This document shows, one piece after another, positions 20,981 through 33,124 of a stretch of 64,000 nt of DNA; positions within the stretch are counted from its first letter, which is position 1; every line of letters begins with the position of its first letter. The notes under the pieces are model-generated. The model ran no database searches. It saw nothing but the letters and a program-made list of their open reading frames with translations, and was not told the DNA's origin. This DNA is from Achatina immaculata. Taxonomy: Eukaryota; Mollusca; Gastropoda; Stylommatophora; Achatinidae. The stretch covers positions 34,270,645 through 34,334,644 of the forward strand of contig CM019707.1 in NCBI GenBank assembly GCA_009760885.1, given 5' to 3'. Position numbers and translations under genes: made by a program.

Positions 20981-21442
20981 AAGAATAATAACAATAATAA
21001 CAACTGCCAGGACACTCCTTTCGTCTCTAGTAGGATAGTTTATCTCCTACATCCGGGTCAGACGCCATCTTTTCTGACCTTCCCCAAACTGTCTAAAAAT
21101 CAAAACCTCTTGCAGATTCTCCGGCCTAGAGAATTCACAAACATGAAAACTGAAAGAGTTGTGCATGTACCATATATCTGTTGAAGATATTCAACTAAGA
21201 TAGACCACAGCGCAGACAACATTGGCTGTTCTTTGGAGATCGAGGCACGAGCCAGAGACAGACAATAGTCCAGGGATATTGAAATAATCGACTGCAGGTA
21301 ATCTATTCAGACAGCTGTCACAGCATCTGTGACTGCGCTTGTTCCTGGTTCGTGCAGTCTTTGTTGTGGCCAGGTGTAAGTTTATAGGTGAGAGTCGTGA
21401 TGTTTTAACCAGACTGGTTAATCTTCCTTACCTTGTTAAATT
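20981..21442. other. No gene recognised
   Basis: Unassigned, with (AAT/AAC)-rich bases at 20985-21003. No open frame of interest. Confidence 0.45.
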
Positions 21443-21445
21443 TGG

Positions 21446-21525
<80 letters not shown>

Positions 21526-21562
21526 CATCTATCTGTCTATCTGTCTGTCTGTCTGTCTATTT
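21443..21562. repeat. (TCTA)n/(TCTG)n microsatellite
   Basis: About 120 bp of TCTA units grading into TCTG. Confidence 0.96.
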
Positions 21563-22060
21563 ACAAATCAGTCTGCAGTATTTGAATGTCTAACTGTCTC
21601 TAAAGACATAGTCAATCATTCCACCTTGTCTTTACGTGAACATATCGTCAATATAAAGCAATGGAATGATTGTAATCTGCTCTCCCATGTTGCAAAAAAT
21701 GAATGCGACTAATCATTAGTTTATCAAGGACAAGCAAAACTTCTCACAGGAAGGTATTACCATTTGGGCTGTGAAGTTAGTACTCATCCGACTTCACGTC
21801 AGCTCCATAAATTTACCACTGCATTAACAGGAAAGAACTCAAATATATATGGAGATCAATAACCAATTTAAAAAAAAAACTTTCTAGAGATTATATTTGT
21901 AGTTAATGGGACTAGATGCAACACTACATGCAACATGTGATTCCGAGTTTTGGCTAGAACAAACTGAGAAGACTTGAAGTTGAATTTGTAGGAATGGTTG
22001 ACACATGTGGATGTTCCATGGTCTGGTGTACGTTCAAAAGTAGGGAACGTTTAATGATTT
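21563..22060. other. No gene recognised
   Basis: AT-rich unassigned sequence. Confidence 0.45.
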
Positions 22061-22061
22061 T

Positions 22062-22578
22062 CATCAAGAGAGCTTACAGACCTTTGTTACGAGAGTTTAC
22101 TGACCTTAGTCATGAGAGCTTACAGACCTTCGTTATGAGAGTTTACTGACCATAGTTATGAGATCTCACAGACCTTCTTTATGAGAGTTTACTGACTTTA
22201 GTCATGAGAGTTTAGTGATCTTCTTCATGACAGCTTAGTGACCTTAGTCATGAGACACTAGTGACCTTAGTCATGAGAGCTTAGTGACCTTAGTCATTAG
22301 AGTTTACTGACTTTAATCATGAGAGCTTAGTGACCTTAGTCATTAGAGTTTACTGACTTTAATCATGAGAGCTTAGTGACCTTAGTCATTATAGTTTACT
22401 GACTTTAATCATGAGAGCTTAGTGACCTTAGTCATGAGAGCTTAGTGACCTTAGTCATGAGAGTTTGTGACCTTAGTCATGAGAGCTTATTGACCTTCTT
22501 CACGAGAGCTTAATGACCTTGGTTTACTGAGTTTAGTCATGAGAGTTTAGTGACTTTAGTTATGAGAGCTTACTGGAA
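22062..22578. repeat. 23-bp minisatellite, ~22 units
   Basis: Unit AGTCATGAGAGCTTAGTGAC plus CTT. Dimers TTAGAGTTTACTGACTTTAA / GAGAGCTTAGTGACC recur three times in the centre. Confidence 0.94.
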
Positions 22579-23545
22579 TTCTAATGAAATAGGAGTTTGA
22601 TTAATCCTGTGCCCATATTTACAGTGATTATCAAGGAATCTAACGCGCTCCCATGAAATGTGAAACAAAATCTTCTTCTCCTCCTTCTGCTGTGATCTTC
22701 CATCTCAGGGAAGGAAAAAAAAACACACTGTTTGCAATGTCCCACTGTTACGCCTCTTTCGGCCCTACATATCCGACTTCAACCTGAGCTATTTTTTTAA
22801 GATTGGATTTGCTTTCCAATTTCGATGGCAGTTCACTCGATTAGACGATCTGTAGGTAGAGAGACAGACCATCGGGAGCTGCTGTACCTTCAGCCCAATA
22901 CTGGGCGAGAGATGATCGATTCCATCAGTCCTGCAGTAGCTCTGGCCACATACCACAATAAGGTTTCTATTTACGAAATAACTGAATATCAGTGACAGAT
23001 TTGGGGGTGGGGGGGGGGGGGGGGGGGAGGTCAGAAAAACAAGAAATCTCAGATGCTCTTAGAAAAACCAGGAGGCGTCATATTCAACTGCAGGAAATGT
23101 TTCTTCCTTTTCCTTTGTTTTTTTTCCATGTACTTATTGCTGCATGTTTGATCACTGCGAATATAAATCAGCATTTATGTGTGTGTGTGTTTGTGGCTTC
23201 TCATGTTTTATGTTCCACTTTTTTGTCCCCCTATTGGCAGAAAGTGGGTTTTTGTGTCAGCACACTTGTCTCAGTTCTCCTCTTGCCTGTCGTTGATTTC
23301 GGTGTGGCATGATTGAGGACTGGCTCAATTATCGAATATCGAATATCGGCCTCGCTACTCCTCGGGTTGCCCGGCGCGACAGGAGAACAGAGCCTATTGT
23401 CCAGGAAGATCGGAACATCAAAGGACGGAGATTAGCACGAGAACGTGGAGCTGACACGCCGATTTCAGCGCTCCATGTTCCAGGATTTGTCTAAGAAACT
23501 GATTTCGTTTCATGACCGGGCGAGAAAACTCATCTAAAATAACAG
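22579..23545. other. No gene recognised; G-homopolymer at 23003-23028
   Basis: Mostly single-copy-looking. A run of more than 20 G (23005-23027) could form G-quadruplexes and is a common sequencing weak spot. The frame 23309-23494 (61 residues) is not recognisable. Confidence 0.45.
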
Positions 23546-23672
23546 AAGCTGCAGTTGATTGTATCATGTTTTCTAGAAGCTGCAGTTGATTGTATCATGT
23601 TTTCTAGAAGCTGCAGTTGATTGTATCATGTTTTCTAGAAGCTGCAGTTGATTGTATCATGTTTTCTAGAAG
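23546..23672. repeat. 31-bp minisatellite, 4 nearly identical units
   Basis: AGCTGCAGTTGATTGTATCA plus TGTTTTCTAGA. The near identity indicates recent amplification. Confidence 0.95.
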
Positions 23673-24401
23673 CTGCTTTTTTTTCCCTTTTATTTTAATC
23701 ATAACAGTTCATCTTTGCAACCAAGCAGACGAAAACAAGAGATGCTTTATAGATAGATTAATGATACATTTTGTTTACAGCTTAGTTGCCTTTGATTCTC
23801 AGAGATACGCTTTATTGCCTTGTAACGTTCAGTTTTTCTGTCTTCCTTACTGTTTCTTCGTTCTTTTCACCTCTTCTTGTTACTGTTGTTGCTGATGTCC
23901 AAATATTACACTACTGAACTGTTACAGGCGTGAATCTGCAACTTTTTTTGTTTTTTTTTTTACTCTTAAAGATATTTCCGTACCTTTACTCCGATGATTA
24001 TTTGCATCCAGTAAGATGTCAGGATGTACTTCTTTACCACGAACGTCCCCAACAGTTGAAATTCACGGAAGCCAGTGCCGTAGGCGACTTACTTCTACCT
24101 GTCCGCAACCGTTAACTTGTTGTCGTCGCTTCTCATCGACACAAACATCGATACTTTTTTTTTCCAGTAGATTCATTTTCATTATTAGAATAACATGATT
24201 CTTATTTGCGAATGGTCGAATAACGCATGAATCTTTCTTTTCGTATGTTTGAGTGTTTTGACTGTCATGAAAACTTCTTTTTGTCGTTATTAGCGGCAAC
24301 AAATAAAGACGTTTTTAGCACGTTTTTCCACGATCACAAGGGCAACATACTTTAAAAATTATACGGGTCTTATAGCATTATATGTATGATTATGCATGTT
24401 T

Positions 24402-24410
<9 letters not shown>
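23673..24410. other. No gene recognised
   Basis: T-rich, unassigned. The frames at 23617-23895 and 23930-24302 lack recognisable features. Confidence 0.45.

Positions 24411-24452
<42 letters not shown>
24411..24452. repeat. (GT)n(GA)n microsatellite
   Basis: TGTGTGTGTG followed by about 17 GA units. Confidence 0.95.
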
Positions 24453-24454
<2 letters not shown>

Positions 24455-24544
24455 TATGCTAAGTTATCAAGCCAGTGTACATTATAATTATACAATGTAA
24501 AATTGTATTGCTAACGTTTCCAGCACATTATACGGATTTTGAAG

Positions 24545-24616
24545 AAACTACCTCGACCAGCCGCGGGTCACATTTTGTTGCTGCGGGCCAGAGTGGCCCA
24601 CCGGCCAAGGGTTGCC
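24545..24616. mobile_element. Possible hAT-like non-autonomous scrap
   Basis: The string CCGCGGGTCACATTTTG, GCTGCGGGCCAGAGTGGCCC and GGGTTGCCAACATCTGG resembles the GGCCCGCGG...GGTTGCC terminal regions common in hAT non-autonomous elements. No second terminus or 8-bp target duplication found. Confidence 0.35.
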
Positions 24617-25189
24617 AACATCTGGTTTATTTTACTACTAAAAAATTACTGTCTGCACTTGATGCCACTGTTTTATTTTTACTGTATGGTGTCATAAAAA
24701 TGCAATATGTCAGTGATAACTTTATATGTTGTTGTAGCTGCATTTACATAGTTTCCATGCGAATGCTCATAATAACACACATGAATATTTCATACCCTGG
24801 TTCTCAGCATGTGTTACAGCTGACAGTCAGTTCTCTGTGGCCCTGTTGTTGTTTTATATTGTGGGTAGATGGAAGGGAGGGGAGTGGGGGAAGGGGACGA
24901 GTGTCAGTGCTAGAGGAGGGGAGGTTCGGTTTCCATGGTCGGGCGTAAAAGTTGAGAAGTTGAACTGTCCAGGTTGTTTGCTTAGTTTTCCTGTCTTTCA
25001 TTTATTTCCCAAAAAGTGTGTATGTGTGCCTGTGTGTTTTGTTTTGAAAGGGAGGGGGGGGGAGAAGTAGGGGGTGGCCTTCTTTCTATCTGGTCGTCTT
25101 TATTTTATTTTCCATTTTCCCTATTACATAATATCTCACTCCCTTCCCTTTTTTTTATAGCACTGATATTTGAGTCTTATCTGATAGAT
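24617..25189. other. No gene recognised
   Basis: A G-rich patch (24866-24925, 25050-25075) and T-rich sequence. The 157-residue frame 24475-24948 overlaps the hAT-like scrap and is not gene-like. Confidence 0.45.
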
Positions 25190-26880
25190 GAAGTCTTCTC
25201 CTAATGATACGTGAAGTCTTCTCTCACTGATACTTGAAGTCTTCTCCTACTGATACTTGAAGTCTTCTCCTACTGGTACTTGAAGTCTTCTCCTACTGGT
25301 ACTTGAAGTCTTCTCCTACTGGTACTTTAAGTCTTTTCCTGCTGATACATGAAGTCTCCTTTCGCTGATATTTGATATCTCCTCCCATTAATACTTAAGT
25401 CTTCTCATACTGATAATTAAAGTCTTCTGCAGATGATACTTGCGGTCTGGTCCCACAGATGCTTGAAATCTTTTCTCATTGATATTTAAGTCGTTTGCCA
25501 TTGATACCTGAGGTATCATTCTCACCGATACTTGAAGTCTTTCCTCTCTGATACTTGGGTTCTTTTCTCACTGATACTTGAAGTCTTCTTTCACTGATAC
25601 TTGAAGTCTTTTCTTACTGATACTTAAAGTCTTCTCTCACTGATACTTAAAGTCTTTTCTTACTGATACTTAAAGTCTTCTCTCACTGATACTTGAAGTC
25701 TTCTTCCACTGATACTTGAAGTATTTTCTTACTGATACTTAAAGTCTTCTCTCACTGATACTTGAAGTCTTCTCCCACTGATACTTGAAGTCTTTTCTTA
25801 ATGATACGTGAAGTCTTCTCTCACTGATACTTGAAGTCTTCTCCTACTGATACTTGAAGTCTTCTCCTACTGGTACTTGAAGTCTTCTCCTACTGGTACT
25901 TGAAGTCTTCTCCTACTGGTACTTTAAGTCTTTTCCTGCTGATACATGAAGTCTCCTTTCGCTGATATTTGATATCTCCTCCCATTAATACTTAAGTCTT
26001 CTCATACTGATAATTAAAGTCTTCTGCAGATGATACTTGCGGTCTGGTCCCACAGATGCTTGAAATCTTTTCTCATTGATATTTAAGTCGTTTGCCATTG
26101 ATACCTGAGGTATCATTCTCACCGATACTTGAAGTCTTTCCTCTCTGATACTTGGGTTCTTTTCTCACTGATACTTGAAGTCTTCTTTCACTGATACTTG
26201 AAGTCTTTTCTTACTGATACTTAAAGTCTTCTCCCACTGATACTTAAAGTCTTTTCTTACTGATACTTAAAGTCTTCTCTCACTGATACTTGAAGTCTTC
26301 TTCCACTGATACTTGAAGTATTTTCTTACTGATACTTAAAGTCTTCTCTCACTGATACTTGAAGTCTTCTCCCACTGATACTTGAAGTCTTTTCTTACTG
26401 ATACTTAAAGTCTTCTCTCACTGATACTTGAAGTCTTTTCTTACTGATACTTGAAGTCTTTTCTTACTGATACTTAAAGTCTTCTCTCACTGATACTTGA
26501 AGTCTTTTCTTACTGATACTTGAAGTCTTCTCCCACTGATACTTGAAGTCTTTTCTTACTGATACTTAAAGTCTTCTCTCACTGATACTTGAAGTCTTCT
26601 CCCACTGATACTTGAAGTCTTTTCTTACTGATACTTAAAGTCTTCTCTCACTGATACTTGAAGTCTTCTTCCACTGATACTTGGTCTTTTCTTTCTGATA
26701 TTTAAAGTCTTCTCTCACTGATACTTGAAGTCTTCTTCCACTGATACTTGGTCTTTTCTTACTGATACTTAAAGTCTTCTCTCACTGATACTTGAAGTCT
26801 TCTCCCACTGAAACTTTAAGACTTCTCCCACTGAAACTTGATGCCTCCTTGCACTGAAACTTGAAGTCTCCGGCCATTCA
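25190..26880. repeat. 23-bp minisatellite, ~73 units, with duplicated ~597-bp block
   Basis: Largest single array. Unit: CACTGATACTTGAAGTCTTC plus TCC. A run of unusual variants (TAATGATACGTGAAG, GATATTTGATATCTCC, GCAGATGATACTTGCGGTC, GATACCTGAGGTATC) occurs in the same order from about 25203 and again from about 25800, an offset of about 597 bp (26 units). To the right, shorter two- and three-unit patterns repeat. Confidence 0.95.
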
Positions 26881-27530
26881 AGTTTGGTGTGTCCGCCCAC
26901 TGATACTGGAGAATTATAAATGGTTATGTTGTGTTGATTTTTTTCCTAGAAAATTGAACGTATTGTCTCACTTCCCGTTAATGGAAATACGATTCTTGTT
27001 CTGTAATCTTGTTCATTAATCTTTAATATTCACCACTGCAGTTTCAGTTCACGTCTTGTCATGTATTGTTCTCAGCATTGAACCACTGACGTACTTTCTA
27101 TCATCGTAAAGCAGACATTGTGTAGCCATTTTGAGAAGATTACACGATGTAAGAACTTGGAAATAAGTGTAATATAAAGCACGACTAATCGCCTCTGCTT
27201 AGCTTTAATACCGAAACTTTACAGTAGTAGGGCCACAGACCACAACAGAAGAAGGTGGATAGCATAAGAGAATCACAGCAATATATTTCTGTCTAGTTTT
27301 TATTGCTCGGCATGAAAAGAGCACTGACATTTTTTTTTCTTTTTGGTCCTAATATTAATAATGCTGGCGATAAGTAATGATGATGATAGTCGACTGTGGA
27401 TAATCGACTACAAGTTTGTGGGACAGGCAGAGTCGAAGTGGCAGTCAGTAGAACTGTACGACTTTTGGAGATGTGGTAGGCCTGGTCTATTAAAGAGCTG
27501 GAAGCAAGTGTATCTAGTCTTAGTATGGAC
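26881..27530. other. No gene recognised
   Basis: Unassigned sequence between two arrays. It includes the frame 27343-27540, which lacks family features. Confidence 0.45.
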
Positions 27531-27532
27531 AG

Positions 27533-27822
27533 AAATGTAACATTTATGAAGGATTCGGAGTGGATATAAATGTAACATTTTTGTAACATTTATGAAGGAT
27601 TCGGGGTGGATATAAATGTAACATTTTATAAGGATTCAGAGTGGATATAAATGTAACATTTTTGAAGGATTCAGAGCGGATATAAATGTAACATTTTAGG
27701 ACTCAGAGTTGTTATAAATGTAACATTTTAGAAGGATTCGGAATGGATATACATGTAACATTTTTAGAAGGATTCGAAGTGGAAATAAATGTAACATTTT
27801 TTTAAGGATTCGGAGTTGGATC
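27533..27822. repeat. ~32-bp minisatellite, 9 degenerate units
   Basis: Units share GGATATAAATGTAACATTTT and AAGGATTCGGAG. Confidence 0.92.
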
Positions 27823-27828
27823 ATTATA

Positions 27829-28087
27829 AAAAGAGAGAGAGAGAGAGAGAGAGAACAAGAGAGTCGAAAACTTACCGACTTCATGGGCCTCGTAGTGTCA
27901 GTGAGGAATAAGATGAAGATGGATGGATGGCCTTTCGGAGGTGATATAATGTCATTATTTTTACCACAACGTCAGCTGTGAGGAGCTCAGTCCTCAGTCA
28001 CCTGTCAGTCCATATTAGGCCTGATGAGGAATCTGTCATCCAGTCATCTAACGTCTCAAGTCCTGTCTTTCTGTTTCTGCTCTTTCT
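27829..28087. other. (GA)n then unassigned sequence
   Basis: A (GA)n run at 27832-27854, then about 230 bases without recognised features. Confidence 0.5.
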
Positions 28088-28400
28088 GGCGGTCAGCTGC
28101 GGTCCATAGCTGACCCGCTGGGGTCCAGGGTAGGAGAGCCGTAGCGGACCCAGACCTTGTCCCACCTCTTCGTTGGTACCTCCAGTAACAGGTCTAGCCT
28201 GGCTAGTGGGACAGGGATCGTCACGAGCCCCCCACGGTGGTGGAGTCTGCTAAAGAAGTATAGCACACGGCCTGCTCTTTAGCTGCATTATGGGGCTGAA
28301 AAAAAAAAGATATCCTCCATAACCGATCACACGCGACAGGATGATGTGCCTCTACATCTTCACAGCATCGGCCTCAAAGGACACCAGCTCTCAGTTCTAG
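28088..28400 (-). mobile_element. Family S repeat copy (diverged)
   Basis: Plus-strand marks: GGTCCATAGCTGACCCG, CAGACCTTGTCCCACCTC, GTAACAGGTCTAGCCTGGCTAG, GGTGGTGGAGTCTGCTAAAG and ACAGCATCGGCCTCAAAGGA. After its end at about 28400 comes GAAGACAAGACAAAGC, the complement of the TTGTC pentamers seen beside other copies. Confidence 0.85.
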
Positions 28401-28487
28401 TGACACAGAAGACAAGACAAAGCTCGTATCGAGTCCTTTATTCCTGTTACTCTATTTGTTATTTATAACTTACCACCTCCGGCTTGC

Positions 28488-28826
28488 TCGAATTGATATT
28501 TCTTCTTGGTGCTGTATTATGTGGTTTGTCTCCCTTGATCTACTGCCTGATGCTCTCCATTGATCTACTTTCTGATGCTCTGTGGCTTGTCTCCCTTGAT
28601 CTACTTTTTTGTGGCTTGTCTCCCTTGATCTACTTTCTTATGCTCTGTGGCTTGTCTCCCTTGATCTACTTTCTGTGGCTTGTCTCCCTTGATCTATTTT
28701 CCGACGCTCTATGGCTTGTCTCCCATGATCTACTTTCTGATGCTCTGTGGCTTGTTTCCCTTGATCTACTTTCTGGTGGTCCGTGGCTTGTCTCCTTTGA
28801 TCTACTTTCTGATGCTCTGATGTGAT
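28488..28826. repeat. 36-bp minisatellite, ~9 units with internal deletions
   Basis: Unit: CTTGATCTACTTTCTGATGC, TCTGTGGCTTGTCTCC. The 12-codon period keeps a plus frame open for 113 residues (28484-28825, LVSLDLLSDALW repeats). Some units lack 15-18 bases. Confidence 0.92.
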
Positions 28827-29134
28827 GTATTACCCTGACGTACTTCATGATGGAGATCAAATCAGTTTCTTTTTTCTCTTTCTTCCACGCGTGACATCCG
28901 GGACCTCTAATCACGTGACAATCTCATTTTTATCTCCTCCTCTCCTCTCTCGAATGTGAGGTGGAAGGATTTTTAAAGCAATTTTTTTCCCTCTCCACGC
29001 CCCCACCCCCACTGTACTCCATCTCTCTCCACTCTCTCATCACCCCCCCCCCCCATTCTTTCTTTTCACACATACCCCTCCCCCCCCTCCAACCCTGTAC
29101 TCTGTACTCATAAATTCCCACCCCTACTTCAGAA
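28827..29134. other. C-rich low-complexity stretch
   Basis: Poly-C runs at 29041-29054 and 29079-29088 with no gene. Confidence 0.7.
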
Positions 29135-29515
29135 GTGTTGGAAGGGGGGGAGGGAAGGGGAGCATTTTTAGTCTCACCTCGTCCTAAATCCCCACTCTTG
29201 TTCAGCCACCCGAGGATGGGCTCCCGTGAACAAAGGGGGCCAGGTAGCCCTGAGTTTAGACAGGTGACGACGGTGCCGATCGGCCCTTACAGGCCAGAGG
29301 GGGGGCAGGCAGGGCCAATCTTCATCACCGCAATAACGCCAGCGAGTGACATTAATTACCAGCCCGCCAGTCCCGGCTATTGTGCCACGGCTGAAAGGAG
29401 TCACTCGGGCGTGGGACGTGATATCGGGTTGGCGCTCCAGCCCGTCGTACTACAGGTTCCCCGGGAGACGTTCTCGTCAGAAATAATTGTGGCTGCGACA
29501 TTCTTCTGAGTAGAG
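29135..29515. other. GC-rich, low-repeat island of unknown role
   Basis: Compared with its AT-rich surroundings this stretch is GC- and CpG-richer and has no visible tandem or interspersed repeat. It contains the restricted string CGCAATAACGCCAGCGAGTG and TGACATTAATTACCAGCCCG. A 124-residue plus frame (29135-29509) is open but unrecognised. It may be a regulatory island or first-exon region. Evidence is compositional only. Confidence 0.4.
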
Positions 29516-30497
29516 ACTCTGAAGTGGGTTCGGGTATATGAAGTGGGTGAAGTGGGTGTGGTTATGGGTGAGGGTCAGAACTAGAAGAAGAAAAGAAAAC
29601 AACATCACGAGGAGATCCTCCAAGCCAATGAATATTAACGACGAGGAAGAATGAAAAAAGAAGACGACGAGAGATGAGACAATATGAAACAGTGTGGTAA
29701 TACATATTGCAGTCTCCAGCAAGCAAGGGGGCTTTCAAGCAGCAGCTAGACACAAGGGAACACGACAAAGCAAAAGCCCGGACAGGTAAAGTTAGTCTCA
29801 AGCTACTGCGTGAAAACATAGCACCTGGGACTGTAGTGCCATCAAGGCAAACAGGCAGAACAATAAACTCACGGAAACCAACGTGGGCTTGGTTACCGAG
29901 GAAGTATTTACGGGACGCTTTTAATCTTCCTACTTCTCAGACTCGTTCCCCCCCCCCCCACAGCAGAACATTCTCGCCCCTCTCTATATCATTATCATTA
30001 TCATCTTCGTTGCACACCAACATCATCATGTGGCGGTTTATCCCCCAGCAAACATCTCGGCCTTTTCAATGGACTACAGAGATTAGCAGTTTATGTGAAA
30101 TGTTTCCTTGGGCCGTGTGCCTCAAGAGACTCTCTTTCTGGCAGTGAAAATAACCAAACATCTTTCAACAGCTAAAACAACCGAACCACGTTCAAGAAGT
30201 TAAGCAAGCAAGAACTCAAACGCACCCGAAACAAAATAATCCGCAACTACTTTAGTTTAACGCTGAAGGTTAAACTCTAAACTGTAGAGAATGATCACGT
30301 GGATGATCTTCTTGCCAGTGTCGTCCCGCCGGTCTGTTGTTGGAATGTGACAAGCAACGCAACTATCCTGGGACCATCAGAATCAGGTCATGCTCCAACG
30401 AGGGCTTTGTAGGGTTGTGTCAGAGGAAACCGAGAAGGGCAGTAGAAAAACAAATGAGGCGGAGTGGGGAGTCGGATGACCTACTCGTCAGCTCTGA
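29516..30497. other. Low-repeat sequence, no gene recognised
   Basis: Includes a 146-residue plus frame at 29707-30147 that resembles no family I know and becomes Ser/Leu-rich at its end. AAG/AAC-rich bases at 30160-30245. Confidence 0.45.
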
Positions 30498-30579
30498 TCA
30501 AGGACAAACTCACCACAATCCTGGACCAATAGACTAATTAGGGACAAACTCACCACTATCCCGGACCATTAGATTAATT
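30498..30579. repeat. 41-bp direct dimer
   Basis: GGACAAACTCACCACAATCC and GGACAAACTCACCACTATCC start two adjacent ~41-bp copies. Confidence 0.85.
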
Positions 30580-31490
30580 TGTGCAAGAACCCAGCCCGCA
30601 ACCTACCTAATACCATACGTCTCCTGATAAATGATTTCGTTCCCTTATACGTGACTATATTACACAGGCCAAACACAAACTATACGTTATTGTTTTTTTT
30701 TTTGGATGCGACAATAATAGGTATAAATAAATGGGGCTTGAAACGCAGGTTTTTTTTTCAAATCCCTTTGATACGGGACATTTAGACTTTCAACCTGTTC
30801 AGACCTAAAGGTTACTCGCCACTGGTCCCGTTGCCACCACATCAGCAAGCGCACCGAACCCCCACCTCTGTGGTGATGTAGTGACACAATCCGCCCCCAC
30901 GTGCTTAGTAAAAGTGAACTACTGTGCCACTAAGGAAGATCGGACTGTCCATGACTCCCGCGCGTCAGTGAAGATATTTTGTGAGATTTTTTTTCCTGGT
31001 CATTTCCAATAGTGAATGTGATATGTTATCACTCTGACATTGTGAAACAACTTCATGTGTAACTTTGAGGCCGAGTAAGTGAATTAACTCTTTCAACTCC
31101 AAAACAGCATTGGCGGTGGAAGTAGTTCTCGCACGCCTAAATAAATCAATGCTCGCAGCAATATTTAGACAAAGAGTAACAAAAATATAGAGAAAGTAGC
31201 AAATTTCTAACACAAGCCTAACAGTTTTCTATTACGGATAAACTTCCTTTCACTTTCTTGTACCAAAATTTCTCATCAAAATATATTCCCGCTAGATCAT
31301 GGAATTTAATTCAGGATCGAAGAGTTAATGTTGCATAATGGCGCGAAGCAGTTTACTAGAGCTGAATAAAGCAATGGGTTACAGAATAGTTTCAGTCTTA
31401 AGATATGAACAAGTGGAGGATACCACTTTTATGTGTCAAAATGGATTTATAGAGTTGCTTCCCCTGAACCGAAAAAATGAACTGGCAAGT
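30580..31490. other. No gene recognised
   Basis: Unassigned; short T-runs near 30693 and 30752. The 31338-31574 frame ends in a microsatellite and is not gene-like. Confidence 0.45.
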
Positions 31491-31493
31491 CCA

Positions 31494-31524
<31 letters not shown>

Positions 31525-31546
31525 ATCTATCTATCTATCTATCTTG
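31491..31546. repeat. (CTAT)n microsatellite
   Basis: Pure CTAT units with one slip at 31524. Confidence 0.95.
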
Positions 31547-31559
31547 TTGTATTTTTTAT

Positions 31560-31830
31560 ATTGCTTTTGTATAATTTTTGTTAGTTTAGAATGAATGTAA
31601 GAATTGTAAACGAGTAGTTAGATAAATTAGAGTGTAGAGTGTATGGACAAGAGATTTATTATTTATTTATGTAATCATTTAATTGTGTCTTCATGATTAT
31701 TATGCTCATTAGCAAATGCTGAATGACTGTGACTAAGTGAAAGTTGCATGATGAAGGGCAGAATGTTAGACGGGCCTGCATGCCCAATTCTTAAATCTTT
31801 GAAAACACAATATCTTTGTTCGTTCATTCT
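31560..31830 (+). mobile_element. Solo 3' tail of LINE L-A
   Basis: L-A 3' UTR: GATGAAGGGCAGAATGTTAG, ACGGGCCTGCATGCCCAATT, then TTCGTTCATTC. No coding part. More diverged upstream than the next tail. Confidence 0.8.
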
Positions 31831-31839
31831 GCCTATTTG

Positions 31840-31930
31840 TCTGCCTATCTATCTATCTATTTACATTCGCACAAATATACTCTCTCTCTCCCTCCCTCTC
31901 TCCCTCTCTCTCCCTCTCTCTCTCTCTCAA
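31840..31930. repeat. (CTAT)n and (CTCTCC)n microsatellite
   Basis: CTATCTATCTAT then an interrupted CT-rich tract between two LINE tails. Confidence 0.9.
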
Positions 31931-31939
31931 TTAATTGTT

Positions 31940-32238
31940 TTCTGAATAGTCCCGAAAATTTTGTTTAGAAGATAGTCATTTATAATGTATGTAGTTACTT
32001 CTGTACTGAGTGAATGTTTAAGAGCGAAACGTAAATGTTATATTTTATTTTATGTCTCTCAGCTTTAATGTTAATTATGTTTGTTACATGAACAGCATAT
32101 TTGTAGAATGTCTGGAATAGAGTGAAAGATGTATGATAAAGGGCAGAATGTCAGACGGGCCTGCGTGCCCAATTCTTAACCCTTTTGAAATAAAGATTAA
32201 TCAATCAATCATTCAATCAATCTCTCTCTCTCTCTGTT
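31940..32238 (+). mobile_element. Solo 3' tail of LINE L-A
   Basis: Matches 14626-14998: CTGAATAGTCCCGAAAATTT, AACAGCATATTTGTAGAATG, GGGCAGAATGTCAGACGGGC, CTTTTGAAATAAAGATTAAT, ending in CAATCAATCATTC and (CT)n. Here TAGTCATTTATA occurs once, in contrast to the expanded array in the 14-kb copy. Confidence 0.87.
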
Positions 32239-32324
32239 GCTATGATCCACATTACAACCACTTGCAGGAAGAAATACTTAAACTTACCATGCACAACAAC
32301 TTGGAGGTGAAGACCCTAATCCGA

Positions 32325-32625
32325 TGAGGCAATCAGTGACCCGTAGCTGATATGCCAGAGTCGGGATTAGCGAACCATAGCTGACCAAGACCCTGTCTCA
32401 CCTCTCCGTGGTACCCCAATTAACAGGCTTACCCTGGCCAACGGGGCAGGGATCGCCATAGGCCCCATGGTGGTGGAGCCTGCTAAAGAAGAATTGCACA
32501 CAACCTGCTTTTTAGGAACTATAACCCGCTCCAACGCTGATACGATGCTGTGCCTCAACACCTCTACAGCATCGGCTGCAAAGAACAACCGCTCGCAAGT
32601 ACAGGAAGTTTGTACAAGTACAATT
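32325..32625 (-). mobile_element. Family S repeat copy
   Basis: Plus-strand marks: GAGGCAATCAGTGACCCGTA, TAGCGAACCATAGCTGACCA, CGGGGCAGGGATCGCCATAG, AACGCTGATACGATGCTGTG and CAGCATCGGCTGCAAAGAAC, then GTTTGTACAAGTAC. Well preserved. Confidence 0.9.
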
Positions 32626-33124
32626 TCACGTACACAACAAGCTCCACCTGAAAACATACAACTCTCTCTAGCAAAGAGACCTTTTTTTCTTTCTTCTATA
32701 CCCACTTACGGTGGCTGCAGAGGCCCTTGATAACCCGCAATAAAAGTACAATATTAACAGTCCCAGACGTAGCCCTCGTTTATGCCTCGTGTGATACTAT
32801 CTCTCCAGTAAAGGGAACATTCCTATGTGATAGATCCCTTAGATAGAACAAGATTTTTGTCATTTCGGCCGTAGCAGTAAAACTTCCACGTTTTTGTTCT
32901 AGGAAGTATTGGGAATATTCACACATGGTCATTCACAGATGTAGAACTTAATCTGACCTTGCGTGTTAAGTCAGAAAAATGTGGGGCGGAACTGCTAAAT
33001 TTGTTAGAATGTTCTGTTTCAGATGAAAGGAATGTGGAACTGGACTTCTTTTAAACCTGAAACCGTTGCTGGATCCCAGTATTTGCTGTGTAGGGTTGGA
33101 GAGATAGTTGATGTATGATCTTTT
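32626..33124. other. No gene recognised
   Basis: Unassigned sequence after a family S copy. Confidence 0.45.

Noticed and set aside
24475..24948. 157-residue open frame as a gene
   Set aside because: It overlaps a hAT-like scrap and lacks any domain; composition changes abruptly along it.
25190..26880. CRISPR-like direct repeats
   Set aside because: Units are contiguous tandem copies without unique spacers, no cas genes, and the DNA is eukaryotic. The same applies to all arrays here.
29707..30147. 146-residue frame as a host exon
   Set aside because: No recognisable domain or splice context that I can support; kept only as part of a low-repeat island.
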